Below, one piece after another: positions 8,213 to 16,306 of a DNA stretch of 64,000 nucleotides. The position numbers and the translations under genes were made by a program. The stretch comes from Alphaproteobacteria bacterium. GTDB lineage: Bacteria > Pseudomonadota > Alphaproteobacteria > RF32 > CAG-239. The DNA is taken from NCBI GenBank assembly GCA_900769705.1, contig CAAGHP010000013.1, positions 1-64,000 of the forward strand, given 5' to 3'. Under the pieces are notes generated by a model that saw only the letters and a program-made list of their open reading frames with translations, was not told where the DNA came from and made no database searches. The number at the start of each line of letters is the position of its first letter. Position 1 is the first letter of the stretch.

Positions 8213-8545
8213 TTATGCTTCTGCAACAGCAGCTTCTTCTTCAGCTGCTTCGTTGTTGAAATCTTCTACTTTGACAGTCATATAACGAATAATATCTTCG
8301 TTCAGTCTAATCAGTCTTTCATATTCTGCAACAGCTTTTGCCGGAGCAACAATGTTTAACAAAACATAATAACCTTTGCGGTTTTTCTTGATGCGGTAAG
8401 CGAGGTTTTTCAAGCCCCAGTTATCTACTTTTACAACTTCTCCGCCTTCTTTTTTAATCACTTCGCTCAAGTCTGAAACAAGAGTGTTGATTTGAGAAGC
8501 GCCGAGATCCTGACGAGCGATTAAAACGCTTTCATAATTTGCCAT
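8213..8545 (-). CDS. rpsF: 30S ribosomal protein S6
   Basis: A 110-residue protein with the S6 fold: YESVLIARQDL in strand 1, KVDNWGLKNLAYRIKKNRKGYYVLLNI in the centre (the L-A-Y-x-I motif), and RLNEDIIRYMTVKVE near the end. The acidic C-terminal tail (NNEAAEEEAAVAEA) is common in alphaproteobacterial S6. S6 pairs with S18 on 16S rRNA. It is the first gene of the operon; AAGGAG lies 9 bases before the ATG. The untranslated leader carries a likely S6:S18 binding structure. Confidence 0.96.
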   Translation of the reverse strand: MANYESVLIARQDLGASQINTLVSDLSEVIKKEGGEVVKVDNWGLKNLAYRIKKNRKGYYVLLNIVAPAKAVAEYERLIRLNEDIIRYMTVKVEDFNNEAAEEEAAVAEA

Positions 8546-8559
8546 ATTTTAATATCTCC

Positions 8560-8643
8560 TTATGGATTACTCAACAAATGACCCTTGGCTGGGTCGGTTA
8601 ATGTATAGCCGAATCATTAAAAATCCGGCAAGGGACGCTTGCT
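8560..8643 (-). promoter_or_regulatory. rpsF leader, candidate S6:S18 autoregulatory RNA
   Basis: On the minus strand CCCTTG (8634-8629) can pair with CAAGGG (8587-8582), enclosing an inner hairpin (CCGGA / TTCGG) and an unpaired ACCGACC (about 8598-8592). S6:S18 complexes in many bacteria repress their own operon by binding a leader structure that exposes a CCG trinucleotide like the rRNA site. The placement, pairing and exposed CCG fit that model; the assignment is inference. Confidence 0.5.
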
Positions 8644-8671
8644 AATATACACAAACCGCCTGTAAATGCAA
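8644..8671 (-). promoter_or_regulatory. sigma70-type promoter for rpsF-rpsR-rplI
   Basis: On the minus strand TTGCAT (8671-8666), a 16-base spacer and TATATT (8649-8644), about 100 bases upstream of rpsF. Confidence 0.7.
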
Positions 8672-8761
8672 GGATTTTTTTATAAATTTGCGGCAATTCT
8701 TAAATATAATTTTAACATTTTGGCGCTATGCTGGCAAAAAACAGTTTTATAAAGAGGAAAA

Positions 8762-9370
8762 ATGACTAAGTTTTATAAAATATGTGGGCTGGTTTTGGGT
8801 GTTGCCGTTTTGGCATCGTGCGTGGAAATTGACAATGATTACCGCCGTCGCCCTGTTTTGTCTGAAGAACCGGATGCTGCCCAGAGTACTCAAAATGAAT
8901 TCGCCTATACGGCTCCGCAGGCACAGAATGCCGGTTATGCCGACTATAGTTATGCAGATGATTACAGCTATCCGGAATGCGAACAGGAAACAATTGTGGT
9001 GGTCTATGACGATGCCGGAGCCTATCAGGTTCCGGGTTGTATAATGGACAGCGCCGCTACACCGGCCGAAACTCCGGTAAAAGAAGATGACGAAGAAATA
9101 AATCCGGATGAAATTGAAGGCGATTTTCCATACGTGGTAGATAATAAACATCCAAGAAAACAAGTGGTTATGCAAAATTTGCAAACCAGAGTCTTGGCTT
9201 ATTGCCGCGGAGATGACAATGCTATAAATGACTGCATCAGCCGCTTGGAATGCGCCGGCTATACTCAGCTCAGAAATGTTCCGACTATGCCTGCAAAATA
9301 TGACAAGCTGCGCAAAGGCTCTTATCCGACTCGCCGCTGGCGCGAGGGCGAAACGGTACCGAGATGGTAG
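8762..9370 (+). CDS. lipoprotein, unknown function
   Basis: A 202-residue protein with a signal peptide ending in the lipobox LASC (Cys at residue 20), so it is probably a lipid-anchored envelope protein. The mature part is acidic and Tyr/Asp/Pro-rich to about residue 130, followed by a small domain with four cysteines (YCRGDDNAINDCISRLEC). It ends with a basic Arg/Trp-rich stretch. AGAGGAAAA precedes the ATG. It lies 9 bases upstream of the ComM-type ATPase and is probably cotranscribed with it. No family recognised. Confidence 0.65.
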   Translation: MTKFYKICGLVLGVAVLASCVEIDNDYRRRPVLSEEPDAAQSTQNEFAYTAPQAQNAGYADYSYADDYSYPECEQETIVVVYDDAGAYQVPGCIMDSAATPAETPVKEDDEEINPDEIEGDFPYVVDNKHPRKQVVMQNLQTRVLAYCRGDDNAINDCISRLECAGYTQLRNVPTMPAKYDKLRKGSYPTRRWREGETVPRW

Positions 9371-9379
9371 GAGAACCGA

Positions 9380-10903
9380 ATGCAGGCACACGTTAATACT
9401 ATAGCTTTTAACGGATTGGATACGCTGGATGTTGATTTGCAGCTGCAAATTTCGTCCGGTATGCCGGCTTTTAATATTGTGGGGCTTCCGGATAAAACTA
9501 TTGCCGAAAGTAAAGAACGCGTGCGCGCGGCGCTGACTTCTATTGGTATGGAATTGCCCGCCAAGCGTATTATCATAAATTTGGCGCCGGCGGATTTGCT
9601 GAAAGAGGGGTCACATTTTGATTTGCCGATTGCTTTGGCAATTTTAGCTGGTTTAGGTGTTGTTCCGGCTGAAGAAATCGCTAATTATATCGTTATCGGC
9701 GAACTGGGGCTGGATGGCGCAATTATGCCGGTGAACGGAGTTTTGCCGGTGGCGATTCATGCCAACCGCCGGAATAAAGGTTTAGTTTGTCCGGAAATAG
9801 AGGGCAGTGAAGCGGTTTGGTCAGGTTTAAACGATATTGTTGCGGCACCGAGTTTGCTTTCGTTAATAAATCATTTTAAAGGCGTGCAGCAGCTGCCGAA
9901 GCCGATGGCAAGACAAAAGAAAAGCAAAACATCAATTTTGGATATGTCGGATGTAAAAGGGCAGGAAACTGCAAAACGGGCTTTGGAAATTGCCGCGGCC
10001 GGCGCGCACAATATGCTGATGGTCGGCACTCCCGGAGCCGGAAAGTCAATGCTGGCTTCGCGCCTGATAACGATTTTGCCGCCGCTTACCACCGAAGAAG
10101 CTTTGGAAACCTGCATGATTCATTCTATTGCCGGCGAGCTGAAAAACGGCGAAATCAGTTTTGAACGCCCATATCGCGACCCGCATCACAATGCTTCTAC
10201 TCCGGCGCTTATCGGCGGCGGGCGCAAAGGTGTTCCGGGGGAAATTTCTTTGGCGCATAACGGCGTGCTGTTTTTGGATGAGCTGCCGGAATTCAATCGC
10301 GCCACTCTGGAGGCTCTGCGTCAGCCGATTGAAACCGGCTATGTCAGCATTTCACGCGTGAATTGCCATACGCAATATCCGGCTAATTTTCAGCTGATTG
10401 CGGCGATGAATCCCTGCCGTTGCGGCTATTTGGGCTGCCAAGGTCAGGAATGCTCGCGCGCGCCTAAATGCGCCGAAGAGTATCAGTCGCGGATTTCAGG
10501 CCCGTTGATGGATAGGTTTGATATTCATATTCAGGTGCCGCCGGTCAGCCCGTGGGAGATGTCCGAGGTTAAAAAAGGCGAGAGCTCAGCGGTTATCCGG
10601 CAACGAGTTATTGCTGCCCGCAAAATTCAGGAAGAACGATTCAAAAAGCTTGGCTATCCGACATTGCACACTAATTCGCAGCTGAAAGGCGATTTGCTGG
10701 AAGATGTGGCAAAACTGGATGCTGAAACTCAAAAAATGCTGATTTCCTTTGCCGACAAAATGAAAATGTCGGCGAGGGCTTATCATAGAACTTTAAAGCT
10801 TGCCCGCACCATTGCGGACTTGCAAAATGAACAAAAAGTGTCTAAAGTACACATAGCTGAGGCATTGTCATACCGTTATGTCATGCCGTCTAAACAGGTA
10901 TAG
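9380..10903 (+). CDS. comM: YifB/ComM family Mg-chelatase-like AAA ATPase
   Basis: A 507-residue protein of normal length for the family. Residues 1-170 form the Lon S16-like N-terminal domain (VNTIAFNGLDTLDVDLQLQ, then GLPDKTIAESKERVRAAL). The AAA+ core has Walker A GTPGAGKSML at about 215-224 and Walker B VLFLDELPEF, followed by a Cys-rich insert (NPCRCGYLGC). ComM is a ring helicase that promotes branch migration during integration of transformed DNA in naturally competent bacteria; other members are unstudied. It sits between a lipoprotein and a secreted Cys-rich protein, with prepilin-like genes just beyond, so a competence role is possible here but not shown. Confidence 0.93.
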   Translation: MQAHVNTIAFNGLDTLDVDLQLQISSGMPAFNIVGLPDKTIAESKERVRAALTSIGMELPAKRIIINLAPADLLKEGSHFDLPIALAILAGLGVVPAEEIANYIVIGELGLDGAIMPVNGVLPVAIHANRRNKGLVCPEIEGSEAVWSGLNDIVAAPSLLSLINHFKGVQQLPKPMARQKKSKTSILDMSDVKGQETAKRALEIAAAGAHNMLMVGTPGAGKSMLASRLITILPPLTTEEALETCMIHSIAGELKNGEISFERPYRDPHHNASTPALIGGGRKGVPGEISLAHNGVLFLDELPEFNRATLEALRQPIETGYVSISRVNCHTQYPANFQLIAAMNPCRCGYLGCQGQECSRAPKCAEEYQSRISGPLMDRFDIHIQVPPVSPWEMSEVKKGESSAVIRQRVIAARKIQEERFKKLGYPTLHTNSQLKGDLLEDVAKLDAETQKMLISFADKMKMSARAYHRTLKLARTIADLQNEQKVSKVHIAEALSYRYVMPSKQV

Positions 10904-10915
10904 GAGAATAAACAG

Positions 10916-13120
10916 ATGAAGAAATCTCGTAAAATAGCATATATTTTTGCCGCTACGGCTGGTATCAGTTTATTGAGCGCCGCGGCAATCGCAGCCGGTT
11001 ACGGAAACGGAGATTCGGCGCGTGCGCCGCAAAACGACCGCGACGGCAGTTTATTCCCGGGAGGAACCTGCACCAGCTGCAACAACGGCGACAAAGACGG
11101 CAGCTTGTTTCCAGGCGGGCCGTGCAAGTCTTGCACCAAAGACGGAAGTTTGTTTCCCGGACCATGCAAAAAATGCGCAGAACGCGAACCTGAAAGAGTA
11201 AAAATCAAAAACTATGTGCCGTATACTCCGGTTGTGTATGAAGCTACCTTGCGTCATTGCTGTGAGATGGCTCCGCTTTCTTTAGCGCATGTTGATTTCA
11301 GAATTAGAAAAAACGGTAATGACGGACCGTACAGTACCAAACTCGGCAACTATCGTTTTAGAATTTTCGGCTGCCGTCGTTTTGATAAGGAAGCTATGCT
11401 GAATAAAGGCCGTGTGCTGGAAAAGAATATTGCTTTTAATTCGGTGTTTGAAGATGTGGTTGGCGATTGCTATAAGGTTTTGCCAATGCCGCATGATTTG
11501 TGTCTTGATAACGGCACGGCACAGCTGCCGGAATATGTTTTGACGGCGGAAATTACCGACTACTTTATGAATGTATGTGATGAATACAGCTGGGATAAAG
11601 CGCAGAAAAACAATGCCCGCAACGGTTCGTCGGAAATTACCGTGGTATGGCGTTTGATGGATTTGACGCAGACTAAAGTATATTGGAAAGGCGAAAGCAC
11701 CGGTTACGGCGAATTGGATGAGGGCGAAACCAACGGCGAAGTCAAATTGATTGAGCGCGCCTTTGCTGATGCAACCAGCAATTTGCGTAATTTGCCTGGG
11801 TTTGAAGAAAGACTTTCCACAAGATTTTCGCCACAAGATATGGCTGCTCAGCGTGCGGCTTTGGTTGATGAAGAGCGGGCTTTGAATCCGGCTAAATGCG
11901 GATACGCTCAAGAATATCAATGCATGACAAATTGCCAAATCGGCAAACCAGGGTTTAACCCGATGCAGTGTCAGCCTTGCCAGCCGTGCTTATGCCAAAA
12001 TGCACAGGTTCCGATGACAATGATGCCGGCGGAAGAGCCAATATATGAAGACGGCAATGTTGTTGCCGGCGGTGCGGTGGTTCCAAATGACGGAATTTGG
12101 GAAGACGGCGGCTATAGCGCTTATGGCTGCGCTCCGTGCACGGCTGAAACAGCTCCGGAAATTGTTGAAGCCGGCGGAGTAGTTGAAAACGGCGGCGAGG
12201 ACAAAGTGTTGGAAGACGGCGGCGTCAGCGGCGATGGAACGGTTGTTGATAAAACAATAATAGAAAGCGGTGATGTCAGCAGTACGCATGACATTATCAA
12301 CTCCTGCATTGATGAAAACGGCAATGTAAAATCTGATGGTATGTGTCAGGTTGTGGATGACACTTGGGTAGATACCGGCGATGTGAAAGCGCTGGATAAT
12401 TTCTGCGTGAACGCTACCGACCCTTGCAAGCAGCTTTCGCCGGAAACGATTTACCGTCTGCGTTCGTCCATTGTGCAAATTCAAAGTTCTAACGGGCGCA
12501 AGGGCGCAGGTTTGCTGATTTCGGACCGCTTTATTTTAACATCGGCCGATTTGGTTGACAAAGCCAAAAACAGCAATGATGTGACAACTGTTCGCAATGA
12601 TAAGCTGAAAGCGCATGCGGTTCGTATCAATCCGGTTAAAAACACGGCGCTGCTGATGCTGGAAAGCAGCACAACCTATACACCTTTGGCTCTGAATTTG
12701 AATTTGCCGGAAGTGGGGCATAACGGCTTCTTGACTTTGGGATTGCTTGATGTAAATGACTTCAAGGACGGCGAAGATTATTTGGAAAACAGCGCCCGTG
12801 TTGAAGGATATCGCTACAGCGAGGCCAAAGGCGCCGAAATTTTGGCTAATACCTTTGTACAGAACGTGACTGTCGGCGGTGCACTTATATATAAAGACTG
12901 CACTATCAACGGCATGGCTCCGAGCGGTGTAAAAACCAACGATGGCTTGGATATCTTTATACCGACCGAAACCGCTTTGCGCAGTTTGGGCATCAGTATC
13001 TGCGGACATGAATATGTTGAAGAAAGCCCATGGCAGCAAACAATTTATAAACCGGTTACTTCGCAGATTAAAAATGTGCAGAAAGCTCCGGAGGCCATGA
13101 AGGAAAAAGACAGAAAATAA
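10916..13120 (+). CDS. secreted Cys-rich protein with a degenerate trypsin-like domain
   Basis: A 734-residue protein with a signal peptide (residues 1-27). Three DGSLFPG-type Cys repeats occupy residues 43-87. Residues 95-310 form a domain with YVLTAEITDYF and ITVVWRLMDL strands that resembles the CsgG/LpoB-like envelope fold (inference). Residues 330-500 are low-complexity, Gly/Asp/Cys-rich. Residues 520-715 resemble a chymotrypsin-fold protease: IVQIQSS, then GAGLLIS, then TSADLV where the catalytic His should be (Asp545), NTALLML where the Asp should be (Asn576), and TVGGAL where the Ser should be (Val653). All three catalytic positions appear lost, so it is probably a binding or scaffold domain. 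It follows comM by 12 bases. Confidence 0.8.
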   Translation: MKKSRKIAYIFAATAGISLLSAAAIAAGYGNGDSARAPQNDRDGSLFPGGTCTSCNNGDKDGSLFPGGPCKSCTKDGSLFPGPCKKCAEREPERVKIKNYVPYTPVVYEATLRHCCEMAPLSLAHVDFRIRKNGNDGPYSTKLGNYRFRIFGCRRFDKEAMLNKGRVLEKNIAFNSVFEDVVGDCYKVLPMPHDLCLDNGTAQLPEYVLTAEITDYFMNVCDEYSWDKAQKNNARNGSSEITVVWRLMDLTQTKVYWKGESTGYGELDEGETNGEVKLIERAFADATSNLRNLPGFEERLSTRFSPQDMAAQRAALVDEERALNPAKCGYAQEYQCMTNCQIGKPGFNPMQCQPCQPCLCQNAQVPMTMMPAEEPIYEDGNVVAGGAVVPNDGIWEDGGYSAYGCAPCTAETAPEIVEAGGVVENGGEDKVLEDGGVSGDGTVVDKTIIESGDVSSTHDIINSCIDENGNVKSDGMCQVVDDTWVDTGDVKALDNFCVNATDPCKQLSPETIYRLRSSIVQIQSSNGRKGAGLLISDRFILTSADLVDKAKNSNDVTTVRNDKLKAHAVRINPVKNTALLMLESSTTYTPLALNLNLPEVGHNGFLTLGLLDVNDFKDGEDYLENSARVEGYRYSEAKGAEILANTFVQNVTVGGALIYKDCTINGMAPSGVKTNDGLDIFIPTETALRSLGISICGHEYVEESPWQQTIYKPVTSQIKNVQKAPEAMKEKDRK
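11042..11176 (+). repeat. three in-frame repeats encoding DGSLFPG(G)xCxxC
   Basis: The coding sequence repeats the peptide DGSLFPGGTCTSC, DGSLFPGGPCKSC and DGSLFPGPCKKC, with spacers of five and two residues. Each repeat carries a CxxC pair, which could bind metal or form disulphides outside the cytoplasm. Confidence 0.9.
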
Positions 13121-13209
13121 GCCGCAATTTATGGGAAACAGTCCGCTTTGAAGGCTGTTTCCTGTTTTTTTGAAAAAAAGTTCAGGCTGAAATATTTGAG
13201 GAGATAATT

Positions 13210-13749
13210 ATGTATAAAATAACGGAACAAGGGCGTAGTATGATAGAAATGCTGGGCGTGCTGGCTATTATCGGCGTGCTGAGTATCGGCGGTTTGCAAG
13301 TGGTAAATCGTATGCAGTATGAACACAAAGCAGCACAATTGGTAAATGATTTTAGTGAAACTGTTACCAAATTGCAGAAGAGTATTGGTCAAATGGATAG
13401 TGGATATACAGATATAAGTGTATTTGCTTATAAAAATAATTTATATTCGACTAATTGGGTGCCAAATCCAGGAAGGATATTCATATATACAGGCTTATTG
13501 AGTTCTACGTATAGGCTTTTAGGAACTAGTAGTTCAAAATATTACCAAGTTCAAGCTATGAAGGTTGATGATAACATTTGTATAAGATTAGCAATGCAGG
13601 AATTTCCAAATATTTACGTTGTTAATGTAAATTTTCATGGAGTTCGCAATAGTAAAATTAAATTATCGTTAAAGAACGTAACGGACAAATGTAACAAAGG
13701 TTCAGATAATATCGTAGATTTTTATTTTAATAATCCATATAATAGTTAG
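13210..13749 (+). CDS. prepilin-like protein (type IV/II N-terminal methylation motif)
   Basis: A 179-residue protein with an 8-residue leader (MYKITEQG) followed by RSMIEMLGVLAIIGVLS, the class III signal of type IV pilins and pseudopilins, with Glu at mature position 5. The hydrophobic helix runs to about residue 30 and the globular part is AT-rich in its codons and contains two cysteines. Such proteins are cleaved after the Gly by a prepilin peptidase and assembled into a pilus or secretion pseudopilus. GAGGAG lies about 7 bases before the ATG. It is the first of two adjacent prepilin genes. Confidence 0.85.
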   Translation: MYKITEQGRSMIEMLGVLAIIGVLSIGGLQVVNRMQYEHKAAQLVNDFSETVTKLQKSIGQMDSGYTDISVFAYKNNLYSTNWVPNPGRIFIYTGLLSSTYRLLGTSSSKYYQVQAMKVDDNICIRLAMQEFPNIYVVNVNFHGVRNSKIKLSLKNVTDKCNKGSDNIVDFYFNNPYNS

Positions 13750-13761
13750 AAGGAGCAGGTA

Positions 13762-14370
13762 ATGAAAAATGTAAATGAACAAGGGCGCAGTATGATAGAA
13801 ATGCTGGGCGTGCTGGCAATTATCGGCGTGCTGAGCGTCGGTGGTTTCAGCTTGGTCAATAAAATGCACAATTCATACGAAGTTAATCAGGTTATAGATA
13901 TAACCGGCGAATTGGCCAGCCGTACCCGCACGGTGGTGCGCAACTATGATGATTCCGATGACGAAGACGACAGCAAAAAGAACACATCTATGGAAGCCTT
14001 TTTACGCAAGGCCAAAGCGATTCCGGATATATTTTTAGATGCTGACAGTTTTGAGTTTGGCGATGTTAAATTCACGGTTCAATATTTGGGCGACCAGATA
14101 GTGACTTTTGCCGTCAAAGCCGAAAACCTGACCGAAGAAATGTGTATGGAAATGGTAACAATCAATTGGGGCGGTCCGGGCTCAAGCGGATTTTTAGGTA
14201 TGTCTATAGGCGACGGCTTTGATGACGTCAGCAAAGCCATAGACGGAAAAACCGGCGGTTCGGATACTGTGGCGATTGTCGGCAGCAGTACGCATCCGGC
14301 ACCGATGGGCATCGGTGCGGCTACTGCAAACTGCTCAGACGGAGTATCCGTAGTTTTGTCATTCAGATAA
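13762..14370 (+). CDS. prepilin-like protein (type IV/II N-terminal methylation motif)
   Basis: A 202-residue protein with leader MKNVNEQG and mature start RSMIEMLGVLAIIGVLS, identical in its core to the preceding gene. It has an acidic DDSDDEDDSKK stretch at about residues 55-65 and a Gly/Ser-rich C-terminal half with two cysteines. It starts 12 bases after its neighbour with AGAAGGAGCAG as ribosome-binding site, so the two are cotranscribed. GC content is visibly higher than in the neighbour, which suggests the two globular domains have different histories. Confidence 0.85.
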   Translation: MKNVNEQGRSMIEMLGVLAIIGVLSVGGFSLVNKMHNSYEVNQVIDITGELASRTRTVVRNYDDSDDEDDSKKNTSMEAFLRKAKAIPDIFLDADSFEFGDVKFTVQYLGDQIVTFAVKAENLTEEMCMEMVTINWGGPGSSGFLGMSIGDGFDDVSKAIDGKTGGSDTVAIVGSSTHPAPMGIGAATANCSDGVSVVLSFR

Positions 14371-14389
14371 TCAAGCAAAGTGAGGCGTT

Positions 14390-15874
14390 ATGCTAAAATT
14401 AAAACACATACCGGTACAGTCGTTTGGCGAAAATATCGCTTATATCCATAAAAATTGTACTTTATATAAAGTTGATGATTTATATAAAGCAACTAAGCTG
14501 GAAATTCACAAAGGCGGCAAAACAATTTATGCTTTTTTGCAGATTGTGGATGAAACCGGTGTGCTGGAAGCCGATGAAATCGGTTTGAATGATGACGCTT
14601 TCAATACTTTGAATATGTCAGAGGGAACCGAAGTCCATGTCAGCTTGGCGGCTCCGTCGGCCAGCACCAAAGCTCTGCACCGCAAAATAGCAGGCGAAGT
14701 TTTGACTTCCGGCGAATATGCGGCGATTATCGGCGATATTACGGCCGGACGCTATTCTAAAATGGATATGGCGGCGTTTTTGGTGGCTTGCGCTTCTTCA
14801 ATGACTGCAACCGAACTGGTGTCGTTTACCGAAGCTTTGGTCGCGCAAAAAGTTTTGCATTGGGACGAAAAAAGCATTGTGGTTGACCAGCATTGTTTGG
14901 GCGGCGTGCCGGCCGATAAGACGGATTTGGTTATTTTAGCGATTGTTTCCGCATATGGTTTGCCGATTGCCAAGCCAAGCATTCGCTCGCTTACTTCTTG
15001 TGCCGGAGTTGCCGATACCATGGGAGTTATGGCCGATGTGGATTTCAACGCGGCTAAATTTCAAAAATTTGTGCGCGCCAATAACGGTGCAATCGTGAAC
15101 TATGATGCTATGGAAGAAACAAAGGTAAATCATCTTTTGCATGATGTGCGCAGCCAGCTCGGCATCAACCAAAATGAACTGGTAATTGCCTCTATTTTGG
15201 CGATGATGATTTCCTGCGGCGTCAGCCATTTGGTTTTGGATATTCCGGTTGGCGCAAACGCAAGAGTGCGTTCGGCGAATGAAGCTATCCGCATTCGCAA
15301 ACAAGTGGAATATATCGGTGATATGTTGGGAATTTCTATCGACGCGGTGGTTACTGACGGCAGCGAGCCTATCGGCAACGGTATCGGCGCGGTTTTGGAA
15401 GCGCGCGATGTAATGAAAGTTTTACATAATGCCGAAGATGCGCCGGTTGACCTCAAAGAAAAATCATTATTTTTGGCAGGACGTGTTCTTGAATTTGATC
15501 CGCAGCTGCGGGGCGGTCAGGGCTATGCAGCCGCTAAAGAAATTTTGGAGAGCGGCCGAGCTTTGGAAGCTTTTCAAAAAATTGTCAGCACTCAAGGGGC
15601 TAAGCCGCAGCCGGAGCTGGGAAAATATGTGCGCGAGGTTGTAGCACCGTATGACGGTGTTGTCAGCGCAATCAATAATATAACAATCAACAAAATCGGC
15701 GTGTATGCCGGTGCTACTCAATGTATCGGCTCCTGTTTGGATTTGAAAAAGAAAACCGGCGACAGCGTAAAAGCCGGAGAAGTGCTTTATATTATTTACT
15801 CTTGCAATGCCGCCGATTTTGATGTGGTGTCGCAATTAGTTGAAGTGGATAGCGGATATTCGATAAGTATATAA
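14390..15874 (+). CDS. thymidine phosphorylase / AMP phosphorylase family protein
   Basis: A 494-residue protein with the three-part layout of the long members of the family: an N-terminal beta domain (residues 1-90), a helical nucleoside-phosphorylase core with VVDQHCLGGVPADKTDL and SLTSCAGVADTMGVM, and a C-terminal barrel-sandwich domain (YDGVVSAINNI). The N-terminal extension and GGVP phosphate loop match the archaeal AMP phosphorylase-like group more than Escherichia coli DeoA. The expected reaction is phosphorolysis of a nucleoside or AMP; which substrate cannot be told by eye. It follows the prepilin genes by 19 bases but is probably functionally separate. Confidence 0.85.
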   Translation: MLKLKHIPVQSFGENIAYIHKNCTLYKVDDLYKATKLEIHKGGKTIYAFLQIVDETGVLEADEIGLNDDAFNTLNMSEGTEVHVSLAAPSASTKALHRKIAGEVLTSGEYAAIIGDITAGRYSKMDMAAFLVACASSMTATELVSFTEALVAQKVLHWDEKSIVVDQHCLGGVPADKTDLVILAIVSAYGLPIAKPSIRSLTSCAGVADTMGVMADVDFNAAKFQKFVRANNGAIVNYDAMEETKVNHLLHDVRSQLGINQNELVIASILAMMISCGVSHLVLDIPVGANARVRSANEAIRIRKQVEYIGDMLGISIDAVVTDGSEPIGNGIGAVLEARDVMKVLHNAEDAPVDLKEKSLFLAGRVLEFDPQLRGGQGYAAAKEILESGRALEAFQKIVSTQGAKPQPELGKYVREVVAPYDGVVSAINNITINKIGVYAGATQCIGSCLDLKKKTGDSVKAGEVLYIIYSCNAADFDVVSQLVEVDSGYSISI

Positions 15875-15914
15875 AAATCACATCTAACAGCGCATCTAGC
15901 GCCAAAACTGCGAA

Positions 15915-15960
15915 AGAGAGAAAATTCACGTACCTCAATGTACGCTAAAATTTTCTCTCT
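15915..15960. repeat. long AT-rich stem-loop
   Basis: AGAGAGAAAATT pairs with AATTTTCTCTCT around CACGTACCTCAATGTACGCT, which itself holds a GTAC...GTAC pair. It lies 40 bases after the phosphorylase gene and may act as its terminator. Confidence 0.7.
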
Positions 15961-16011
15961 TCTTGTTTTAACGCTATCTACACTACTATCTGCAATTTTT
16001 TTGATTAGATT

Positions 16012-16079
16012 TGTACACTAGGATTTTCTTCAGAACTAGAGTTGCCTTTATCTGCACCATTATCCGTATTGCTTTACGG
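16012..16079 (+). repeat. dispersed repeat, copy 1 of 3
   Basis: About 68 bases, including CACTAGGATTTTCTTCAGAA and CTAGAGTTGCCTTTATCTGC, nearly identical to segments at 61810-61877 and 62021-62087. In all three copies one frame reads LGFSSELELP, but here a stop codon lies directly upstream, so no gene is implied. Confidence 0.85.
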
Positions 16080-16242
16080 CTGGGCAGAGGTGTTTTAAAA
16101 CCTCGCTACGCGCGGGAGAGGTCGCAGACTGGTCTGCGGGTGAGGGGTACTTAAAAACGCAAGTTTAGTGCTTATTGCAATGATTTTAATACTTTACTTT
16201 CAGCGGCATTATTAAAATTTTTTCAAAAAAATTCTGTGCGCA

Positions 16243-16271
16243 CTTGCATAGGCAAAAATCGCTCCCTATAT
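16243..16271 (+). promoter_or_regulatory. RpoH (sigma32)-type heat-shock promoter of dnaK
   Basis: CTTGCAT, a 14-base spacer and CCCTATAT, ending 35 bases before the dnaK ATG. This matches the alphaproteobacterial heat-shock consensus of CTTG and CCCTATAT-like elements. Confidence 0.75.
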
Positions 16272-16306
16272 ACATTTTTAGAAATGAAAAAGGAGGATTT
16301 AAAATT

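Larger units (their letters stand above)
15875..16242. other. intergenic stretch with repeats
   Basis: No gene seen. It contains a long AT-rich hairpin (15915-15960), one copy of a dispersed repeat (16012-16079), a GAGGT/ACCTC hairpin and a GC-richer patch (16086-16150). The arrangement of an outer complementary arm around a GTAC...GTAC core followed by CGCTATC recalls the repeats after the genes ending at 49273 and 61524. Confidence 0.5.

Noticed and set aside
8747..9448. A 233-codon minus-strand frame opposite the lipoprotein and the start of comM
   Set aside because: The opposite strand encodes a lipoprotein with a clear lipobox and comM; the antisense frame has no supporting feature.
10916..13120. 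Active HtrA/trypsin-type protease
   Set aside because: All three catalytic positions I can align are replaced (Asp545, Asn576, Val653), so activity is not supported.
15875..16242. A small gene from the LGFSSELELP frame at 16012
   Set aside because: A stop codon lies directly upstream of the conserved part and no start or ribosome-binding site is present in this copy.
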